The notes below the pieces were generated by a model. The model made no database searches, was not told the origin of the DNA, and saw nothing but the letters and a program-made list of their open reading frames with translations. Shown here piece after piece: positions 63,051 to 64,000 of a stretch of 64,000 bases of DNA. Within the stretch, counting starts at the first letter, position 1. Each line of letters starts with the position of its first letter. The stretch lies in the NCBI RefSeq assembly GCF_011516635.5, contig NZ_CP096255.1, positions 682,001 through 746,000 on the forward strand, given 5' to 3'. This DNA comes from Bradyrhizobium barranii subsp. apii. GTDB taxonomy: Bacteria; Pseudomonadota; Alphaproteobacteria; Rhizobiales; Xanthobacteraceae. Position numbers and translations under genes: made by a program.

Positions 63051-63095
63051 CTAGCAAAGCAACTAGTAACTACTAGCATGACTAGCACTGGCTAG
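63051..63095. repeat. Helically phased CTAG array
   Basis: CTAG occurs at 63051, 63063, 63073, 63082 and 63092, that is five times in 45 bases at 9-12-base steps. The copies sit in variants of aACTAGca. CTAG is generally rare in high-GC bacterial DNA, so this density is unlikely by chance. The last CTAG contains the TA where the IS630 element begins. Confidence 0.6.
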
Positions 63096-63186
63096 AGCAT
63101 TTTCCGACCGGAAAGAATCGGGTGGGGATTCCCAAAACGGCGCGAGTCAGATTCAAGCTGCATGCTGGCGAGGGAGGCCAGCATGT

Positions 63187-63570
63187 ATGGCCAGGGCGCT
63201 TTCGGTTGATCTTCGCCAAAGGGTGGTAGCCGCGATTGACGGTGGCATGTCCTGTCGACAGGCTGCTGAGCGCTTTGGTGTCAGCGCGGCCAGTGCGATC
63301 CGCTGGCGCGCTCGCCTCAAGAAAGTTGGCGACATCGTTCCTAAACGCCAGGGCGGTGACCGCAAATCGCAGCGCATCGAAGCGCATTCGCAATTGATTC
63401 TGGAGGCGGTGACAGCGAGGCCGGATATCACGCTTGCCGAGTTGCGAGAACTGTTGAAACGTCATGGAATATCGACTGGCATCGCGTCGCTCTGGCGTTT
63501 TTTCCAGCGCAGAAAGATCACACTTAAAAAAAGACAGCGCACGCCGCCGAGCAACGGCGCGGCGATATAA
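63187..63570 (+). CDS. IS630-family transposase, OrfA (DNA-binding part)
   Basis: The 127-residue protein has a paired helix-turn-helix: [40 protein letters not shown] and [20 protein letters not shown], ending with [13 protein letters not shown]. The frame continues past a run of seven A at 63526-63532, where ribosomes or polymerase could slip by -1 into OrfB. Confidence 0.88.
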   Translation: MARALSVDLRQRVVAAIDGGMSCRQAAERFGVSAASAIRWRARLKKVGDIVPKRQGGDRKSQRIEAHSQLILEAVTARPDITLAELRELLKRHGISTGIASLWRFFQRRKITLKKRQRTPPSNGAAI

Positions 63571-64000
63571 ATGCCGCACGTGAGGAGTGGTTCGAAGGGC
63601 AAATCGACCTTGACCCTGAGCGTCTCGTCTTCATCGACGAAACCAGCGCCAACACCAAAATGGCGCGGCGTTACGGGCGCTCGCCACGCGGCGAGCGATG
63701 TCGTGCAGCTATCCCACACGGACATTGGAAGACGACGACGTTCACCGCTGGATTGCGCTCCGACGGTCTGATCGCGCCGCTTGTTCTGGACGGTCCAATG
63801 GATGGCGACGCTTTCCTGGCCTACGTCGAGCAATTGCTCGCCCCATCGCTGCGGCCGGGCGATACCGTTATCATGGACAACTTGCCCGCTCACAAGGTCC
63901 ATGGCGTTCGAGAGGCCATCCAGGCGGTCGGAGCTAGCCTGCTCTATCTTCCGCCCTACAGTCCAGACTTCAACCCGATTGAAATGGCCTTCTCCAAACT
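63534..64000 (+). CDS. IS630-family transposase, OrfB (DDE catalytic part), partial
   Basis: In the -1 frame relative to OrfA, after the seven-A run, the sequence reads [20 protein letters not shown], then [20 protein letters not shown] (first catalytic Asp), [20 protein letters not shown] (second Asp) and [19 protein letters not shown] (the D-x-N-P-I-E motif). It runs to the window edge. Start by frameshifting is inferred, since no good ATG lies at the beginning. Confidence 0.85.

Larger units (their letters stand above)
63093..64000 (+). mobile_element. IS630-family element, right part outside window
   Basis: The left end appears at TA-GAGCATTTTCCGACC (63093 onward), the expected TA target of IS630/Tc1 elements, followed about 90 bases later by orfA. 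Two overlapping frames encode the transposase. The right inverted repeat is beyond the window. Confidence 0.75.

Overview
The window is high-GC alphaproteobacterial chromosome, most likely Bradyrhizobium or a close relative in the Nitrobacteraceae. This rests on the gene families present: a tripartite tricarboxylate transporter receptor, BA14K-like proteins, HisKA_2 orphan kinases, TTGA-N6-TCAA FixK-type boxes and many tiny lineage-specific proteins. It is an inference from composition and recognisable families, not a database result. No tRNA, rRNA or CRISPR array was seen.

Region 1 (1-15.7 kb) is ordinary metabolic chromosome. It holds the end of a MocR/PLP aminotransferase, a DUF2157/GDYXXLXY membrane pair, a VOC protein, an IS5 remnant, proline iminopeptidase, a Bug-type solute receptor with an aromatic FAD monooxygenase, and divergent LysR regulation. 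A tight operon then runs on the minus strand: lysR, leuC, leuD, leuB, then an ABC importer (binding protein, ATPase, permease) joined by 4-base overlaps. The ATPase is frameshifted.

Region 2 (15.7-27.1 kb) is a field of very small Bradyrhizobium-type genes, several broken by single indels, with a PAS protein, a cytochrome c, a MacA/MacB efflux pair, a DUF3309 peptide, an orphan histidine kinase and a transglutaminase-like protein.

Region 3 (27-48 kb) looks like a microaerobic/stress island: PPK2, CbpM-CbpA, a beta-CASP metallo-hydrolase, a LOG-family protein, Hsp20, CsbD, PRC-barrel and Spy/CpxP-like proteins, two Crp/Fnr regulators and an MgtA-type P-ATPase. Nine FixK/FNR-like boxes lie in front of these genes and of macA and the two paralogous kinases. 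A second, 16-bp palindrome of the type TGTCSGRTRYCSGACA recurs beside or near several of them, including the promoter of one Crp/Fnr gene. mgtA is cleanly split by an intact IS21-family element with a 6-bp target duplication.

Region 4 (48-59.5 kb) carries a fused cytochrome b/sulfite-oxidase-type molybdoenzyme, DUF2945 and DUF488 proteins, an orphan sdhD 3' fragment, a second CsbD, an RlpA-like protein, a PAS/HWE kinase with a response regulator, an SbmA/BacA-like ABC exporter, a second DUF3309 peptide, ExoD, the second orphan kinase, and two more decayed small genes. Several families of region 2-3 reappear here, so the window contains dispersed duplications.

Region 5 (59.8-64 kb) is mobile: a complete MobF relaxase-helicase with a small upstream partner, a repeat-rich candidate oriT/promoter region with phased CTAG sites, and an IS630-family element inserted at the edge of that array and running off the window.
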